The notes: a model not told the origin generated them from the sequence alone. Shown: positions 42,399 to 52,268, counted from the stretch's first letter. The stretch: DNA of 64,000 bases from Exiguobacterium acetylicum DSM 20416 (GCF_000702605.1 NZ_JNIR01000001.1:2870001-2934000); one strand, 5' to 3'. Program-made: numbers and translations.

Positions 42399-44104
42399 AG
42401 GAATTACTAGGAGTCTTTCGGTTGATGGTGAATCAAAAACGCGATATCGCCTGGTCGATCTTCTTCGGTGTCCTCGCCGGGGTGACAGCAGTTGGGTTAT
42501 TCGCAGCAAGTGGTTACCTGATTTCAAAGGCAGCCTTGTTGCCACCAATCCAGACACTCGCCGTCCTGATTGCCCTGCAAAAAATCTCGAGTCTGACGCG
42601 TGCTGTCAGTCGGTATGCGGAACGTTATTATTCGCACCGAGCGACGTTTACGATCCTCAGTGATATCCGGACGTCGTTCTACCGGAGACTCGAGCCGCTT
42701 GCACCCGGTATTTTCGGGAAGTACCGAAGTGGGGACTTACTTGCCCGAATCGTTGGGGACGTCGAGAGTCTGCAAAATACGTTTTTACGTGTCCTTTATC
42801 CACCGATCGTCTTGTTGCTCGTCTTCTTCTGTACGATCTTTTTCGTCAGTTTCTTCTCGTGGACGATTGCTGGGATTCTATTGCTTGGTCTGATTCTGAC
42901 CGGTTTCTTGATTCCAGGTTGGTTCGCGTACCGCGAACAACGTTTCGCACGTTCGGTCCGTGTCCGACGCGGTGATCTGTCGACAGAAGTGACGGAGTTG
43001 TTCCAAGGCTATCGCGACTTAAAGATTTACCAGCAACTCGATCAAAAAGAACAGGACTTGAATGCCGTCGCAAAACGGTATGTCGAGGAAGAAAAACGGA
43101 ATGGTTTACATGCTGTTTCGAACCTGGCCCTGAATACGATGGTGACGCTGATCATCTCTTGGCTCGTTCTGGGTGTCGGTGCCTATCTCGTCGCGAGTGG
43201 ACAACTCGAAGGTGTATTCCTCGCTTTACTCGTCATGACATCGCTGACGGTCTTTGAGAATGCAGCACCGATGGCGATTTTACCAGGCTTTTTCGAAGAT
43301 AGCCGGCATGCTGCGAAACGACTCGATGAAGTCGTGACCGAGCAAGAGGAGCCAACTTACGACACGTTCGTTCTCGATCAGGCACCATCCTTTGAAACGA
43401 ACGCGTTGACGTTCACTTTCCCTGATGCACCGCGTCCGGTCTTACGTGACGTCACCGTCGCGATTCCTGCCGGTAAGAAGACGGCGATCGTCGGGGCGAG
43501 TGGCTCCGGGAAATCCACGTTACTTCAATTGATGCTACGGATGTATCCGACGGATGGATTAACGATTGCTGGTCAAGACAGTCAGACGGTTGATCCGGAA
43601 GGACTTTGGCAACACGCGAATGTTGTCTTGCAACAGAATCATTACTTTTATGGAACGCTTCGTGACAATCTATTGCTCGCGAACGAAGAAGCGGCGGACG
43701 AGGCAATGCGTCAAGCACTTGACGATGTTGGATTAACGACGTTTGAATTGAACGACCGTGTATTTGAAAAAGGCGAGAACTTGTCTGGAGGAGAAAAACA
43801 ACGCTTAGCGATTGCCCGTGTGCTCTTGCGGGAAGCGTCGCTTTACTTGCTTGACGAACCGACGTCTTCCGTTGATGCTTTGACGGAACAGATGATTCTT
43901 ACACGACTGTTTGAACGGGCAACGGATGCGACACTTGTCCTCGTTAGCCACCGATTAGCAGGTCTTGAAGCGATGGATCAAATCATCGTCATGGATCAAG
44001 GTCACGTCATCGAAGTCGGAACGTATGCCGAATTGATGGCGCGACAAGGAGCGTTCTATGAATTAAAACAAGTCGAACAGTCTGTGTTTGCTCCGATTGG
44101 ATAA
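42395..44104 (+). CDS. cydC: Thiol reductant ABC exporter subunit CydC
   Basis: A 569-aa second half of the CydDC heterodimer. About six membrane segments in residues 1-310 are followed by Walker A GASGSGKST, the Q-loop VLQQNHYFY, signature LSGGEKQR, Walker B LYLLDEPTS and the H-loop VSHRL. The start ATGA overlaps the cydD stop, so the two are coupled. The texts AERYYSHRATF and RSGDLLARIVGDVESLQ are usual for CydC. Confidence 0.9.
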   Translation: MKELLGVFRLMVNQKRDIAWSIFFGVLAGVTAVGLFAASGYLISKAALLPPIQTLAVLIALQKISSLTRAVSRYAERYYSHRATFTILSDIRTSFYRRLEPLAPGIFGKYRSGDLLARIVGDVESLQNTFLRVLYPPIVLLLVFFCTIFFVSFFSWTIAGILLLGLILTGFLIPGWFAYREQRFARSVRVRRGDLSTEVTELFQGYRDLKIYQQLDQKEQDLNAVAKRYVEEEKRNGLHAVSNLALNTMVTLIISWLVLGVGAYLVASGQLEGVFLALLVMTSLTVFENAAPMAILPGFFEDSRHAAKRLDEVVTEQEEPTYDTFVLDQAPSFETNALTFTFPDAPRPVLRDVTVAIPAGKKTAIVGASGSGKSTLLQLMLRMYPTDGLTIAGQDSQTVDPEGLWQHANVVLQQNHYFYGTLRDNLLLANEEAADEAMRQALDDVGLTTFELNDRVFEKGENLSGGEKQRLAIARVLLREASLYLLDEPTSSVDALTEQMILTRLFERATDATLVLVSHRLAGLEAMDQIIVMDQGHVIEVGTYAELMARQGAFYELKQVEQSVFAPIG

Positions 44105-44150
44105 TAAGTAGTAAAAGATAAAAGGTAATCAACAAATGTTTGACGAACAG

Positions 44151-44192
44151 AAGGTCGTTTTCCGAATGAAAAATCGGAAAGCGACCTTTTTT
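44151..44192 (+). terminator. cydDC terminator
   Basis: A perfect-looking stem AAGGTCGTTTTCCGA / TCGGAAAGCGACCTT (one mismatch) with an 8-nt loop and TTTT. Confidence 0.87.
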
Positions 44193-44370
44193 GTTAAATG
44201 GGAGAAGAAGCAGATTCATCTTTGACTCCTATAGGAAAAGAAAGCAAGGATGATACAAGCAGATAGTTTCTTACATCACACTACTTCTTCATGAAATAAG
44301 AAAGAGTCAAAAAGACATGACAGCCCACTTCTGAAATGGTAAAGTCTAGAAAAAAGTGTGGAGGGATTTC

Positions 44371-45012
44371 ATGAATATTGAACAATCATCTATCGTCGTC
44401 GATCAAACGACCATTTCATATGATCATTTTCAAATGGGATCCAAACAAGTCTGCTTCTTGATTTCGGGAGCATCGTACCTATACGATCATCCTTACTTCT
44501 ACTACAGCCGGATGGCACTACTAGCTCGAGGCATCGATGTCGTCTGTATTCACTATGTAACGGAAGAGCTTTTTTCGATGACGGACGCAGAATCGAATGC
44601 CTGTATGACACGCCGGGTCGACGCCGTCGTCTCAGAAGTGCTGGCGACGCATCCATACGAAAACGTTCAGTTCATCGCAAAGTCGTTAGGAACGATTCCG
44701 CTAGCGGCATTACTTGCTAAGCCAAGTCTACAGACAGCACGCATCGTCTTCTTAACACCCGTTCTTGAAGCCGAAGTAGTCGAACAAATCGCCACCTCGT
44801 CGCAAACTGGACTCCTTGTCATCGGGACAGCTGATAAGTTTTATGATGAAGCGGCGCTTGAAACGTGTCGTACCTCGCAACTGACGATTGATGTCATCGA
44901 AGGAGCGAATCATTCCTTGGATCAAGGATTCGAGGTCAATCAATCACTTGCGGTTCTCGGACATATCGTTCGTCAAATCGAAGCGAGTTTATTTGAACCG
45001 CTCCATAAGTAA
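44371..45012 (+). CDS. Alpha/beta hydrolase-like protein
   Basis: A 213-aa protein of alpha/beta-hydrolase fold. The nucleophile elbow reads FIAKSLGT (AxSxG in place of GxSxG), the acid may be in IGTADKFYDE, and the histidine is in EGANHSLDQ. The N-terminal half has YDHPYFYYSRMALLARGIDV before the elbow. Small serine hydrolases of unknown substrate have this plan. The ATG follows GGAGGGA. The gap before it (44193-44370) shows no clear signal. Confidence 0.75.
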   Translation: MNIEQSSIVVDQTTISYDHFQMGSKQVCFLISGASYLYDHPYFYYSRMALLARGIDVVCIHYVTEELFSMTDAESNACMTRRVDAVVSEVLATHPYENVQFIAKSLGTIPLAALLAKPSLQTARIVFLTPVLEAEVVEQIATSSQTGLLVIGTADKFYDEAALETCRTSQLTIDVIEGANHSLDQGFEVNQSLAVLGHIVRQIEASLFEPLHK

Positions 45013-45051
45013 AAAATCCGTCCAGCAGAGAGTCTGCTGGACGGATTTTTT
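45011..45051. terminator. bidirectional terminator hydrolase / kyn operon
   Basis: A perfect 18-bp stem AAAAAATCCGTCCAGCAG / CTGCTGGACGGATTTTTT with a 5-nt loop between two converging genes. Confidence 0.93.
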
Positions 45052-45673
45052 AGTATGGACGAAGTAAGGCACGAACGGGACTACCGTCGCCATCAACGAG
45101 CGGGAGCGGGACGGCGTTGAGGTGGTAATCACCAGGCGTGATCGCATCAAGGACGAGTCCTTCGAGGATATGGACTCCATGCTGCGCCAGTGCGTGATGG
45201 GCGGCCATTTCCTTACTATCGATTGCATCGACGCTTGGTAAGTCGAGACCAATCAGCGAAATCCCGAGTTCCCCAAGACGTTCAGCAAGACTTGGCGTCA
45301 AGACGGGAATCGTTTCTGGGAAAGTTGATTTGTCGATCCAACCATCCGTTTTAATGATCAAGCGCTGGACGTCATTTAGCTCAAAGCCATCTAAATCAGC
45401 GGCTGTGATTTCTGTACGACCTGGTAAGTAAATGACGCGCGCATGTCCGATATAGAGATCTGGATCAAGGTCGATGATTTTTTGTCCGGCATCGTCAAAA
45501 TGAAACGGCGCGTCGACGTGGGTGCCGGTATGCAGACTCATCGTTACCTTGCCGACGTTAACGGAACCGGTGTCTGCCTTGTTCCATGTTAATGTCGCTT
45601 CAAACGGTGTATCCCCCGGCCACGTCGTGACGTGACGATCCAGTGGTTGTGAAACATCAATCCATCGTGTCAT
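45050..45673 (-). CDS. kynB: Kynurenine formamidase (arylformamidase)
   Basis: Hydrolyses N-formylkynurenine to kynurenine and formate. A 207-aa metal-dependent cyclase/formamidase fold with HTGTHVDAPFHF as the metal motif (HxGTHxDxP). WPGDTPF and GLDLPSVD are usual for KynB. ATG 45673 follows GAGGAGG; the longer frame overlaps kynA. It is the last gene of the operon kynU, permease, kynA, kynB. Confidence 0.93.
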   Translation of the reverse strand: MTRWIDVSQPLDRHVTTWPGDTPFEATLTWNKADTGSVNVGKVTMSLHTGTHVDAPFHFDDAGQKIIDLDPDLYIGHARVIYLPGRTEITAADLDGFELNDVQRLIIKTDGWIDKSTFPETIPVLTPSLAERLGELGISLIGLDLPSVDAIDSKEMAAHHALAQHGVHILEGLVLDAITPGDYHLNAVPLPLVDGDGSPVRALLRPY

Positions 45674-45686
45674 CGCTGCATCCTCC

Positions 45687-46526
45687 TCATAATGTCGTGC
45701 GGACTGACCACAGTTCCGGGAAAAATCTGTGGTCAAGCACACGTCGTAGATAACTGACACCAGACGAACCGCCTGTTCCTGGCTTTTGTCCGATGATCCG
45801 TTCGACGGTACTCATATGGTTAAAGCGCCACATTTGTTGTTGGCTCCCGATATCGAGTAGTTTTTCACCGAGTTCATACAGATCCCAGTATTGTTCGACA
45901 TCCCGATAGACGGTCGCCCAAGCTGCTTCGACACTTTCATTCGGCGTCCAGTCCTGCGTGACATCACGCTCAAGGACGGATTCGTCGATGGGTAGCCCAT
46001 GGCGCGCCATCGCCCGGATCGTTTCATCGTAGATGCTTGGTGTCTTCAAGTCTTCGAGCATCATCGGATAAAGTGTTTCGTCATGCGCGTAAACTTTTAG
46101 CATCTGCTCATTCTTGAAGCCGAGCGCGAATTCGATTTGGCGGTTTTGATACGACTGAAAACCGGATGAGTGACCAAGCGCGTCACGGAATTCAAGATAT
46201 TCGGCCGGGGTCAAGGTCGACAAAACATTCCACGACTGAATTAGCTGGTGCTGAATCTTTGAGATGCGTGCGAGCATCTTAAACGATGATTCGAGATCAT
46301 CGTTTGCGACGGCTTGCGTCGCTGCACGCATCTCATGCAGGATCAGCTTCATCCAGAGTTCGCTCGTCTGATGAATGATGATGAAAAGCATCTCATCATG
46401 ATGCCCCGATAAGCGATGTTGACTCGAAAGCAATGGATCTAGTTGCAAATAATCCCCGTAGGACATATTTTTCTTAAAATCCGTTTGAATCGATGCTTCA
46501 ATAGACGTAGGATCTGTCTTTGTCAT
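45687..46526 (-). CDS. kynA: Tryptophan 2,3-dioxygenase
   Basis: A 279-aa heme enzyme that opens the indole ring of L-tryptophan to N-formylkynurenine. The axial heme ligand is H237 in [13 protein letters not shown]. Substrate-pocket texts include [27 protein letters not shown] and [14 protein letters not shown], with [11 protein letters not shown] near the C-terminus. All are family-typical. The start lies 23 nt after the permease stop, behind AAAGGGG. Confidence 0.95.
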   Translation of the reverse strand: MTKTDPTSIEASIQTDFKKNMSYGDYLQLDPLLSSQHRLSGHHDEMLFIIIHQTSELWMKLILHEMRAATQAVANDDLESSFKMLARISKIQHQLIQSWNVLSTLTPAEYLEFRDALGHSSGFQSYQNRQIEFALGFKNEQMLKVYAHDETLYPMMLEDLKTPSIYDETIRAMARHGLPIDESVLERDVTQDWTPNESVEAAWATVYRDVEQYWDLYELGEKLLDIGSQQQMWRFNHMSTVERIIGQKPGTGGSSGVSYLRRVLDHRFFPELWSVRTTL

Positions 46527-46549
46527 TCCCGTTCATCCCCTTTATCGAA

Positions 46550-47929
46550 TTAATTCAGTTTTCGTTTTTCAGCGGTCTGTGGTTGTTCCGGATGCGCCCG
46601 TTTCCAGAAGAAATAGGCGATCGATAAGAACACTAACCACGGTACACCAAACTTCAAGACGATTTGGAAATCTGTGAACCATGTCGTTAGTACGAGTGCG
46701 AATAACAACAATGCACCGAGGGCAGTCAAATACGGATAGCCCATCATCCGGACCGGTAACGTCCGTCCACCTTCACGTTCCCATGCTTTACGGAAGTACA
46801 GATGGGAGATGAAAATCATGAACCACGTGAAAATCGCTCCGAACATCGAAATTCCCATCATGAATGGATAAGAAACGCTCGATTGACTGCTGATGATCCC
46901 CGCGAGAAAAATCCCGAGCGTTGATACGGCGAGTGCGAAGAGCGGTACACCTTTTCGATTCAAACGACCAAATACTTTTGGCGCATACGTTGCCTTTGAT
47001 AAGGAATACATCATCCGTGTCGAAGCATACAGCTGACTGTTCATCGCAGACAGCGCCGCCGTCAGGATGATGAAGTTCATGATGCCGCCTGCATACGGAA
47101 TCGATAGCATCTCCATTACTTTGACGAACGGACTTTGATCGACGCCGCCCGCTTGTTGCCAAGGGACGATCATCAACATCAAAGCAATCGTGATGACATA
47201 AAACGTCGAGAGACGGAAGACTGTTGCTTTTAATGCTTTCGGTACAGCGACATCTGGGTCCTTCGCTTCACCAGCAGTTACGGCAATCAATTCCGTTCCG
47301 AGGAAGCTGAACAGAGAGATGAAGATTGCGATCCAGAGACCCGAGAAGCCGAACGGCATGAAACCACCGTCGTTCGTGAAGTTTTGCGGACCAATCTCAG
47401 GACTTGGACTACCGATGACCAAGTAGGCACCGAGCAAAATGAATAGCAAGATGGCACTGATTTTAATGACTGAGAACCAGTATTCGAAGGTTGCGAATGT
47501 ATTGACTGTCGTGGCATTGATGTAAATCAACGCGGCAGCGAATACGAGAATCCAGACGACCCCGGGAACGTCCGGGAACCAGTATTTCATATAGATCGAA
47601 ATCGCACTGACTTCAACGCCAATTGCAAGAACGTTTGCAATCCAGTACGAATAGCGGACGAGAAAACCCGCATATGGACTAATGTATCGTTCGGCAATCG
47701 TACCGAACGAGCCAGATGTCGGATGGGCGACCGTCATTTCAGCCAGACAGCCCATTAAAAGTAAGACGATGAAGGCACCGACTGCGTAACTGATCAAAAC
47801 GCTCGGTCCGGCAAGCCCGATCGCGAGCCCACTTCCGAGGAAGAGACCAGTTCCGATCGCACAGCCCATTGCAATCATCGTAAGTTGACGTGTCTTGAGT
47901 TCACGCCGTAGTTCAGTAGGTTGTTCCAT
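46550..47929 (-). CDS. Amino acid permease (APC family)
   Basis: A 459-aa, 12-segment transporter of the amino acid/polyamine/cation family. ELKTRQLTMIAMGCAIGTGLFLGSG at the start holds the conserved GxxIGTGLF unwound helix, and MIVPW, GVPLFAL and the later helices follow the AroP/ProY type. ATG 47929 follows AAGGAGT; the frame reaching 48028 lies inside kynU. Its place between kynU and kynA suggests tryptophan or kynurenine uptake, which is inference. Confidence 0.88.
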   Translation of the reverse strand: MEQPTELRRELKTRQLTMIAMGCAIGTGLFLGSGLAIGLAGPSVLISYAVGAFIVLLLMGCLAEMTVAHPTSGSFGTIAERYISPYAGFLVRYSYWIANVLAIGVEVSAISIYMKYWFPDVPGVVWILVFAAALIYINATTVNTFATFEYWFSVIKISAILLFILLGAYLVIGSPSPEIGPQNFTNDGGFMPFGFSGLWIAIFISLFSFLGTELIAVTAGEAKDPDVAVPKALKATVFRLSTFYVITIALMLMIVPWQQAGGVDQSPFVKVMEMLSIPYAGGIMNFIILTAALSAMNSQLYASTRMMYSLSKATYAPKVFGRLNRKGVPLFALAVSTLGIFLAGIISSQSSVSYPFMMGISMFGAIFTWFMIFISHLYFRKAWEREGGRTLPVRMMGYPYLTALGALLLFALVLTTWFTDFQIVLKFGVPWLVFLSIAYFFWKRAHPEQPQTAEKRKLN

Positions 47930-47939
47930 GGTGTACTCC

Positions 47940-49217
47940 TTAAGCAACGACTTCGCGTTCATTTGCGAAACGTTCGTATTCTTTATCTTCCATGATTCGT
48001 TTGAGTGTCGCGACGACGTCATAGACATCGGTAAACGTATTGTAGAGCGCGACGGGTGCTAGACGAACGATGTTCGGTGCTCGGAAATCGGGGATGATTC
48101 GATTTTCCTTGAGTGCTTTACAGATCCGTGCCGCTTCCGGGTGCTCGAGGCTGAGATGCGCCCCACGGCGTTTATCGTCGATCGGGTTTCCGATGACAAA
48201 ACCGTACGGTGTAAGCTCCAGCTCGACAAGTTCCATCATGTACTGTGTCAGCGCGAGTGACTTCGTCCGGACGGCTTCGATACCGACTTCGTCAAACATC
48301 TCTAATGCACCGATTTGTGGAGCGAGACTTAAGACGTGTGGTGTCCCGATTTGGAATGCCCCGGCATGCGCCGCCGGTGTCATCGTGTGATCCATGTCGA
48401 ACTGCTTATCCTTGCGTGAACCAAACCAGCCCGTCAGACCAGGCAACGTTCCGAAATGACGTTCGTGGACGAATAATCCACCGACCGTTCCAGGACCACC
48501 GTTCAAGTGTTTGTAATTACACCAGTAGGCAAAGTCGACATCCCAGTCATGGAAAGCATGGAGAACGGCTCCGACGGAATGACAACCATCAAAACCAATC
48601 AGGATGCCACGGTCGTGTGCCGCTTTCGTTAAACGCTCCATATCGAGAATTTGTCCACTTCGGTAAAGTACCGCCGGCAAGACGATCAACGCGATATCGT
48701 CCGTCATCGCGGCGATGATATCGTCTTCCTCTAAAAAGCGACCGTCACGACTCGGAACTTGGACGAGGTGTGTCTCCGGATCGAGTCCACGTAAGCGAAG
48801 TTGGCTTTGAAGGGCATAGATGTCCGACGGGAATGTCAGCGCATCCGCTAAAATCTTATCTCGTCCTTCCGTCGGTTGGAAGAATGTCGCGACGAGTTGG
48901 TGGAGATTGACGGTCGTCGAGCCGGTGACCATGACTTCTTCTGCTTGTGCGCCGACGAGCGGAGCGTTGAGAGCAGCGAGACGTTCCGATAATTCGAACC
49001 AAGGATGACGTCCTTTCATCCAGCCATCGATCCCGAGTTCTTTCCAGTCTGATAGCGACTCGAGCAACGTCTTCTCGGCACGCTTCGATAATAAACCGAG
49101 CGAGTTTCCGTCCATATAGATACTACCCGGTTGCAGGTAAAACTCATCACGATAGGCGGCTAATGCATCTTGCTCGTCCCGAGCGACGGCATCGGTCCGT
49201 TTTGCTTGCAGTGTCAT
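47940..49217 (-). CDS. kynU: Kynureninase
   Basis: A 425-aa PLP enzyme that cleaves kynurenine to anthranilate and alanine. The PLP lysine is K236 in [23 protein letters not shown] before it and [22 protein letters not shown] at the front are family-typical. The ATG follows GAGGAGGATG. It is the first gene of the operon, read from a promoter that shares an operator with the divergent TetR gene. Anthranilate could re-enter tryptophan synthesis or be released. Confidence 0.95.
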   Translation of the reverse strand: MTLQAKRTDAVARDEQDALAAYRDEFYLQPGSIYMDGNSLGLLSKRAEKTLLESLSDWKELGIDGWMKGRHPWFELSERLAALNAPLVGAQAEEVMVTGSTTVNLHQLVATFFQPTEGRDKILADALTFPSDIYALQSQLRLRGLDPETHLVQVPSRDGRFLEEDDIIAAMTDDIALIVLPAVLYRSGQILDMERLTKAAHDRGILIGFDGCHSVGAVLHAFHDWDVDFAYWCNYKHLNGGPGTVGGLFVHERHFGTLPGLTGWFGSRKDKQFDMDHTMTPAAHAGAFQIGTPHVLSLAPQIGALEMFDEVGIEAVRTKSLALTQYMMELVELELTPYGFVIGNPIDDKRRGAHLSLEHPEAARICKALKENRIIPDFRAPNIVRLAPVALYNTFTDVYDVVATLKRIMEDKEYERFANEREVVA

Positions 49218-49274
49218 ACGTCATCCTCCTCAAATGAATGCTCAATCAATTTTGACAAAAGCGTAGCAAACAAA

Positions 49275-49289
49275 TTGACATTGTGTCAA
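49275..49289. promoter_or_regulatory. operator with overlapping divergent -35 boxes (kyn operon / TetR gene)
   Basis: TTGACATTGTGTCAA is a perfect 6-3-6 palindrome. On the plus strand TTGACA (49275-49280) is a consensus -35 for the tetR gene, with AATAGA 17 nt on. On the minus strand the other arm is also TTGACA, with TACGCT 18 nt on for kynU. A repressor bound here would block both promoters. A further TTTTGACAAAA lies at 49253-49263. Confidence 0.6.
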
Positions 49290-49325
49290 TATTATCGAAT
49301 AGAGAAAACAAAAGGAGTGAAGGAC

Positions 49326-49955
49326 ATGTCATCTTCTCAACCAGAAAAAATCGATAAACGTCATCTGCGTACGGTGCGGACACGCGAGAAACTGTTGAGT
49401 GCGGCACGTGACGTCTTCTTAGAACAAGGGTTTCAAACGGCAACGATTTCACAAGTGATTAAACAAGCTGGCGTCGGTTACGGAACCGCTTATGTCCATT
49501 TCGAAGGGAAAGATGAGCTACTCGTCGTTTTAATGGAAGATGTTATGAGCCGTTTCCACGCGATCGCGGAACGAACATTCGAACCGGCGACACCGATGGA
49601 GGCAAAGGAACGCATCGTGACCCAAGCAACGGATTTCTTACGTCTCGCGGAAGAAGAACGAGCGATGTTACGGATCGTCGAGCAAGCAATCGGCGTGTCT
49701 TACATCGTCCGTGCAAAATGGAAAGCGATTCGGGAACGGTTCATTGATCGGATCAGTCAGGATATCGAGTATGCGCAGAAGACAGGACTTGCACGGCAGG
49801 ATGTCGACCCGAAACTCGTCGCCCGTGGTTGGTTCTTCGCGAACGAGATGTACTTATTCGAAGTCGTCCGTGAAGAGGCGACAGCAACGATTGAAGAGAT
49901 TGCACACGTCTTAGCGACGATTTATACACAAGGACTCTACCGGATCGAGGATTGA
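49326..49955 (+). CDS. TetR/AcrR family regulator, probable kyn operon repressor
   Basis: A 209-aa regulator with an N-terminal HTH (KLLSAARDVFLEQGFQTATISQVIKQAGVGYGTAYVHFEGKDEL, residues about 24-66) and a helical ligand domain. It is divergent from kynU with a perfect palindrome between them, so it probably represses the operon and responds to tryptophan or kynurenine. The ATG follows AAAGGAGTGAAGG. Kyn genes are more often Lrp- or AsnC-controlled elsewhere, so TetR control is of interest. Confidence 0.88.
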   Translation: MSSSQPEKIDKRHLRTVRTREKLLSAARDVFLEQGFQTATISQVIKQAGVGYGTAYVHFEGKDELLVVLMEDVMSRFHAIAERTFEPATPMEAKERIVTQATDFLRLAEEERAMLRIVEQAIGVSYIVRAKWKAIRERFIDRISQDIEYAQKTGLARQDVDPKLVARGWFFANEMYLFEVVREEATATIEEIAHVLATIYTQGLYRIED

Positions 49956-50004
49956 TGAACGGACGGGAAGGGAACGTTTCGAAGTAGAAGGGAGCGTGAC
50001 CGGG

Positions 50005-50457
50005 ATGGCGTTTGATTACGATCTCGATTTCAAGACGACGGATTTTCGTAAGGAGCCGGAAAAGTACCGAGTTGGACGCGGGGAGCAAGGGGTCTTACTC
50101 GTCGAACCTTATAAAAGTGAGATTTTGCCGCATTGGCGTTTTAAGACGCCGGACATCGCGAAGGAATCGTCCGAGAAAATTTATGAGATGTATTTAGCTT
50201 ATAAAGAAGACGGAGACTTCGTCGGCATGGATATGGCGCGGAAGTTCATTCAAATGGGACATACGCGCGCACGACGTTATGCGAATTACAAAGGTGGACG
50301 CAAATATAAAGATAAAGAGAAAAACGAATTGCACACACGCGAGATCGACGAAGAAAAAGCGAAATCCGCTGCGATCTTCCAAGAAAAATGGGATTTGATC
50401 CGGGCGGACGAAGAGTATTTAGCGTTAAAACGGGAACATCAAAAACAATACGGTTAA
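50005..50457 (+). CDS. DUF4385 family protein
   Basis: A 150-aa soluble protein of unknown function. AFDYDLDFKTTDFRKEPEKYRVGRGEQGVLLVEPYK at the start and ILPHWRFKTP with MGHTRARRYANYKGGRKY later match the DUF4385 family as I recall it. It is rich in charged and aromatic residues. ATG 50005 is 10 nt from GGGAG; a GTG at 49996 is too close. Nothing nearby suggests a role. Confidence 0.8.
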   Translation: MAFDYDLDFKTTDFRKEPEKYRVGRGEQGVLLVEPYKSEILPHWRFKTPDIAKESSEKIYEMYLAYKEDGDFVGMDMARKFIQMGHTRARRYANYKGGRKYKDKEKNELHTREIDEEKAKSAAIFQEKWDLIRADEEYLALKREHQKQYG

Positions 50458-50500
50458 ACGAATGGTCGCGATTCTCTAATAGAGGAATGGAGTGGGAGCG

Positions 50501-51019
50501 GTGCGAACAGGATCGAAAATTATTGTGGGAATCGTCATTGTTTTCGTACTAGCTTTAGTTTGGTGGCTCGCATCACCACTTTTTTTGAATGAATCAGTCG
50601 ATGAAGGACTGCCGCCAGGTTCTTCGACAGTGAAACAAAAGGAGGAGGAAAGCACTACCGAAACGTCACAACCTTCTCCGAAAGAAACAGAAACTGAATT
50701 ATCAGGTACATTCATGAACGGTGAAAAAAATTACAAAACATCAGGGGACGTTAAGACGCTAACTGTAGACGATACGTTGTATCTGCGTTTTGAAGATTTT
50801 CAAACGACGAACGGTCCAGATTTGTTTGTGTATTTAGTAGAGCCTGGTGAAGATACAGCAGATGGAATTCGTCTTGGTGCTTTAAAAGGGAATCAAGGGA
50901 ATCAGAACTATGTGATTCCAAAAGACGTAGATTTGATGAAACATAGCCGTGTCGTCATTTGGTGTCGTGCCTTTGATGCTGACTTTGGAACAGGTGATTT
51001 AAAAGCAAGGAACGAATGA
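50501..51019 (+). CDS. Membrane-anchored DM13-domain protein
   Basis: A 172-aa exported protein. An N-terminal segment (about 8-26, IIVGIVIVFVLALVWWLA) acts as anchor or signal, then an acidic Ser/Thr-rich linker, then a DM13 domain from about residue 65 (SGTFMNGEKNYKTSGDVKTL, LRFEDFQTTNGPDLFVYL, HSRVVIWCRAFDADFGTGDL). DM13 has a near-invariant cysteine, here in IWCRAF, and is thought to act in redox or electron transfer. GTG 50501 fits GGAG spacing; GTG 50492 is the alternative. Confidence 0.85.
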   Translation: MRTGSKIIVGIVIVFVLALVWWLASPLFLNESVDEGLPPGSSTVKQKEEESTTETSQPSPKETETELSGTFMNGEKNYKTSGDVKTLTVDDTLYLRFEDFQTTNGPDLFVYLVEPGEDTADGIRLGALKGNQGNQNYVIPKDVDLMKHSRVVIWCRAFDADFGTGDLKARNE

Positions 51020-51066
51020 AAAAGCAATGCACTTCCGAATGAAAAGTCGGAAGTGCATTGCTTTTT
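51019..51066. terminator. bidirectional terminator
   Basis: A perfect 20-bp stem, whose arms start AAAAAGCAATGCACTT and end AAGTGCATTGCTTTTT, with an 8-nt loop, between the DM13 gene and the converging MFS gene. Confidence 0.93.
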
Positions 51067-51070
51067 GATG

Positions 51071-52268
51071 TTAAGAAGTTTGTTCGACTTTTTTAATTAA
51101 ACGCGATTGACGTTTTTGCCAGATGAACGATCCGATAAACGTCACGACGAGGAAGATCAGACCAAGTGCGAACGGATAGAGAATGTTGACGTCATACAGG
51201 ATACCTGCAAGCGTCGGTCCGAGCACGTTCCCGATGCTCATGTAGGCGTTGTTCATTCCCATAGCAAAGCCTTGCTCATTACCAGCGAGCTTTGAAATCA
51301 TTGTATTCAAGACAGGACGTAAAATTGACGTCGCGAGGAAGATGACAAGGGTAATTGCAAAGAATCCACCGTAACTTGATGTCAACAATGATAAGAAGAA
51401 ACCAAGTGCCGCAATGAACAGGAACAGGTTCAAGACCTTTCCTTCTCCGAGACTACGTGATAGCTTATCGACGATGAAGATTTGAGCAATGACGCTGATG
51501 ATGCCGGTCGACGTCACCATGATCGCGATGTCTTTCGGTGAAGCGCCGAATTGGTCGTCAACGAATAGACCAAGTACTGATTCGTATGCCATGAGACCAA
51601 AGCTCATAACGAGTGTAATGACGAGCGGGACGAAGTATGGTTTCTTAAACGACGTTCCGAGTTTCTTGAGCATCGACCCTTCATCGGGTGCCATCGCTGT
51701 TGCATCGTGTTGTTCGCTTTCTTGAAGCAACAAGACGCTGAATAAGACGGCTGCACCTGAGACGATCGCTGAGACGAGTAACGGCAATTTTAAGTCATAC
51801 TCGGCAAGGAAACCACCGATTCCTGGACCGATGACGATTCCGAGTGACATCGCAGCCGAGACGTAACTGTTTCCTTTTGCGCGTTGATCCATCGTCGTGA
51901 TGTCCGCGACGTAAGCAAAAATTGCTGGGATCAGGAGGGCAGCACCGGCACCACCAATTGCGCGCGAGATGTAGAGAACCGTGACGGAGTTTGAGAAATA
52001 GAAGACAAACATCGAGAGCGTCAAGCCGATCAATCCATAGATAATCATCTTGCGACGACCGTATTGGTCCGCCCATTTTCCGGCAATCGGTGACATGACG
52101 AGCTGTGCTCCGGCAAAAATCGCAATCATTAATCCAGCCGCCGTTCCCCCCCTGTCCAATCGAAGCTAAGTAAGCGGGTAGAATCGGAATGATAATCCCG
52201 AAGCTCCCGACCGCAATAAACATATTGATCATGAGGACCGTTAATTTTTTTCGTTGATCCGCGTGCAA
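51071..52268 (-). pseudogene. MFS drug exporter (NorA/TetA-like), frameshifted
   Basis: A 12-segment major facilitator protein broken near its N-terminus. The frame from TTG 52268 reads KKLTVLMINMFIAVGSFGIIIPILPAYLASIGQ, then a run of seven G (52146-52152, minus strand) shifts it. The main frame resumes as GGTAAGLMIAIFAGAQLVMSPIAGKWADQYGRRK and runs to 51071. With six G the protein would be about 398 aa. A homopolymer error or true phase change both fit. The DRxGRRK-like loop and GPGIGGFL (antiporter motif C) suggest a proton-driven drug exporter. Confidence 0.82.

Noticed and set aside
42151..42663. A 170-aa plus-strand ORF overlapping cydD and cydC
   Set aside because: It lies in another frame of two well-supported ABC transporter genes and has no start signal or recognisable protein pattern.
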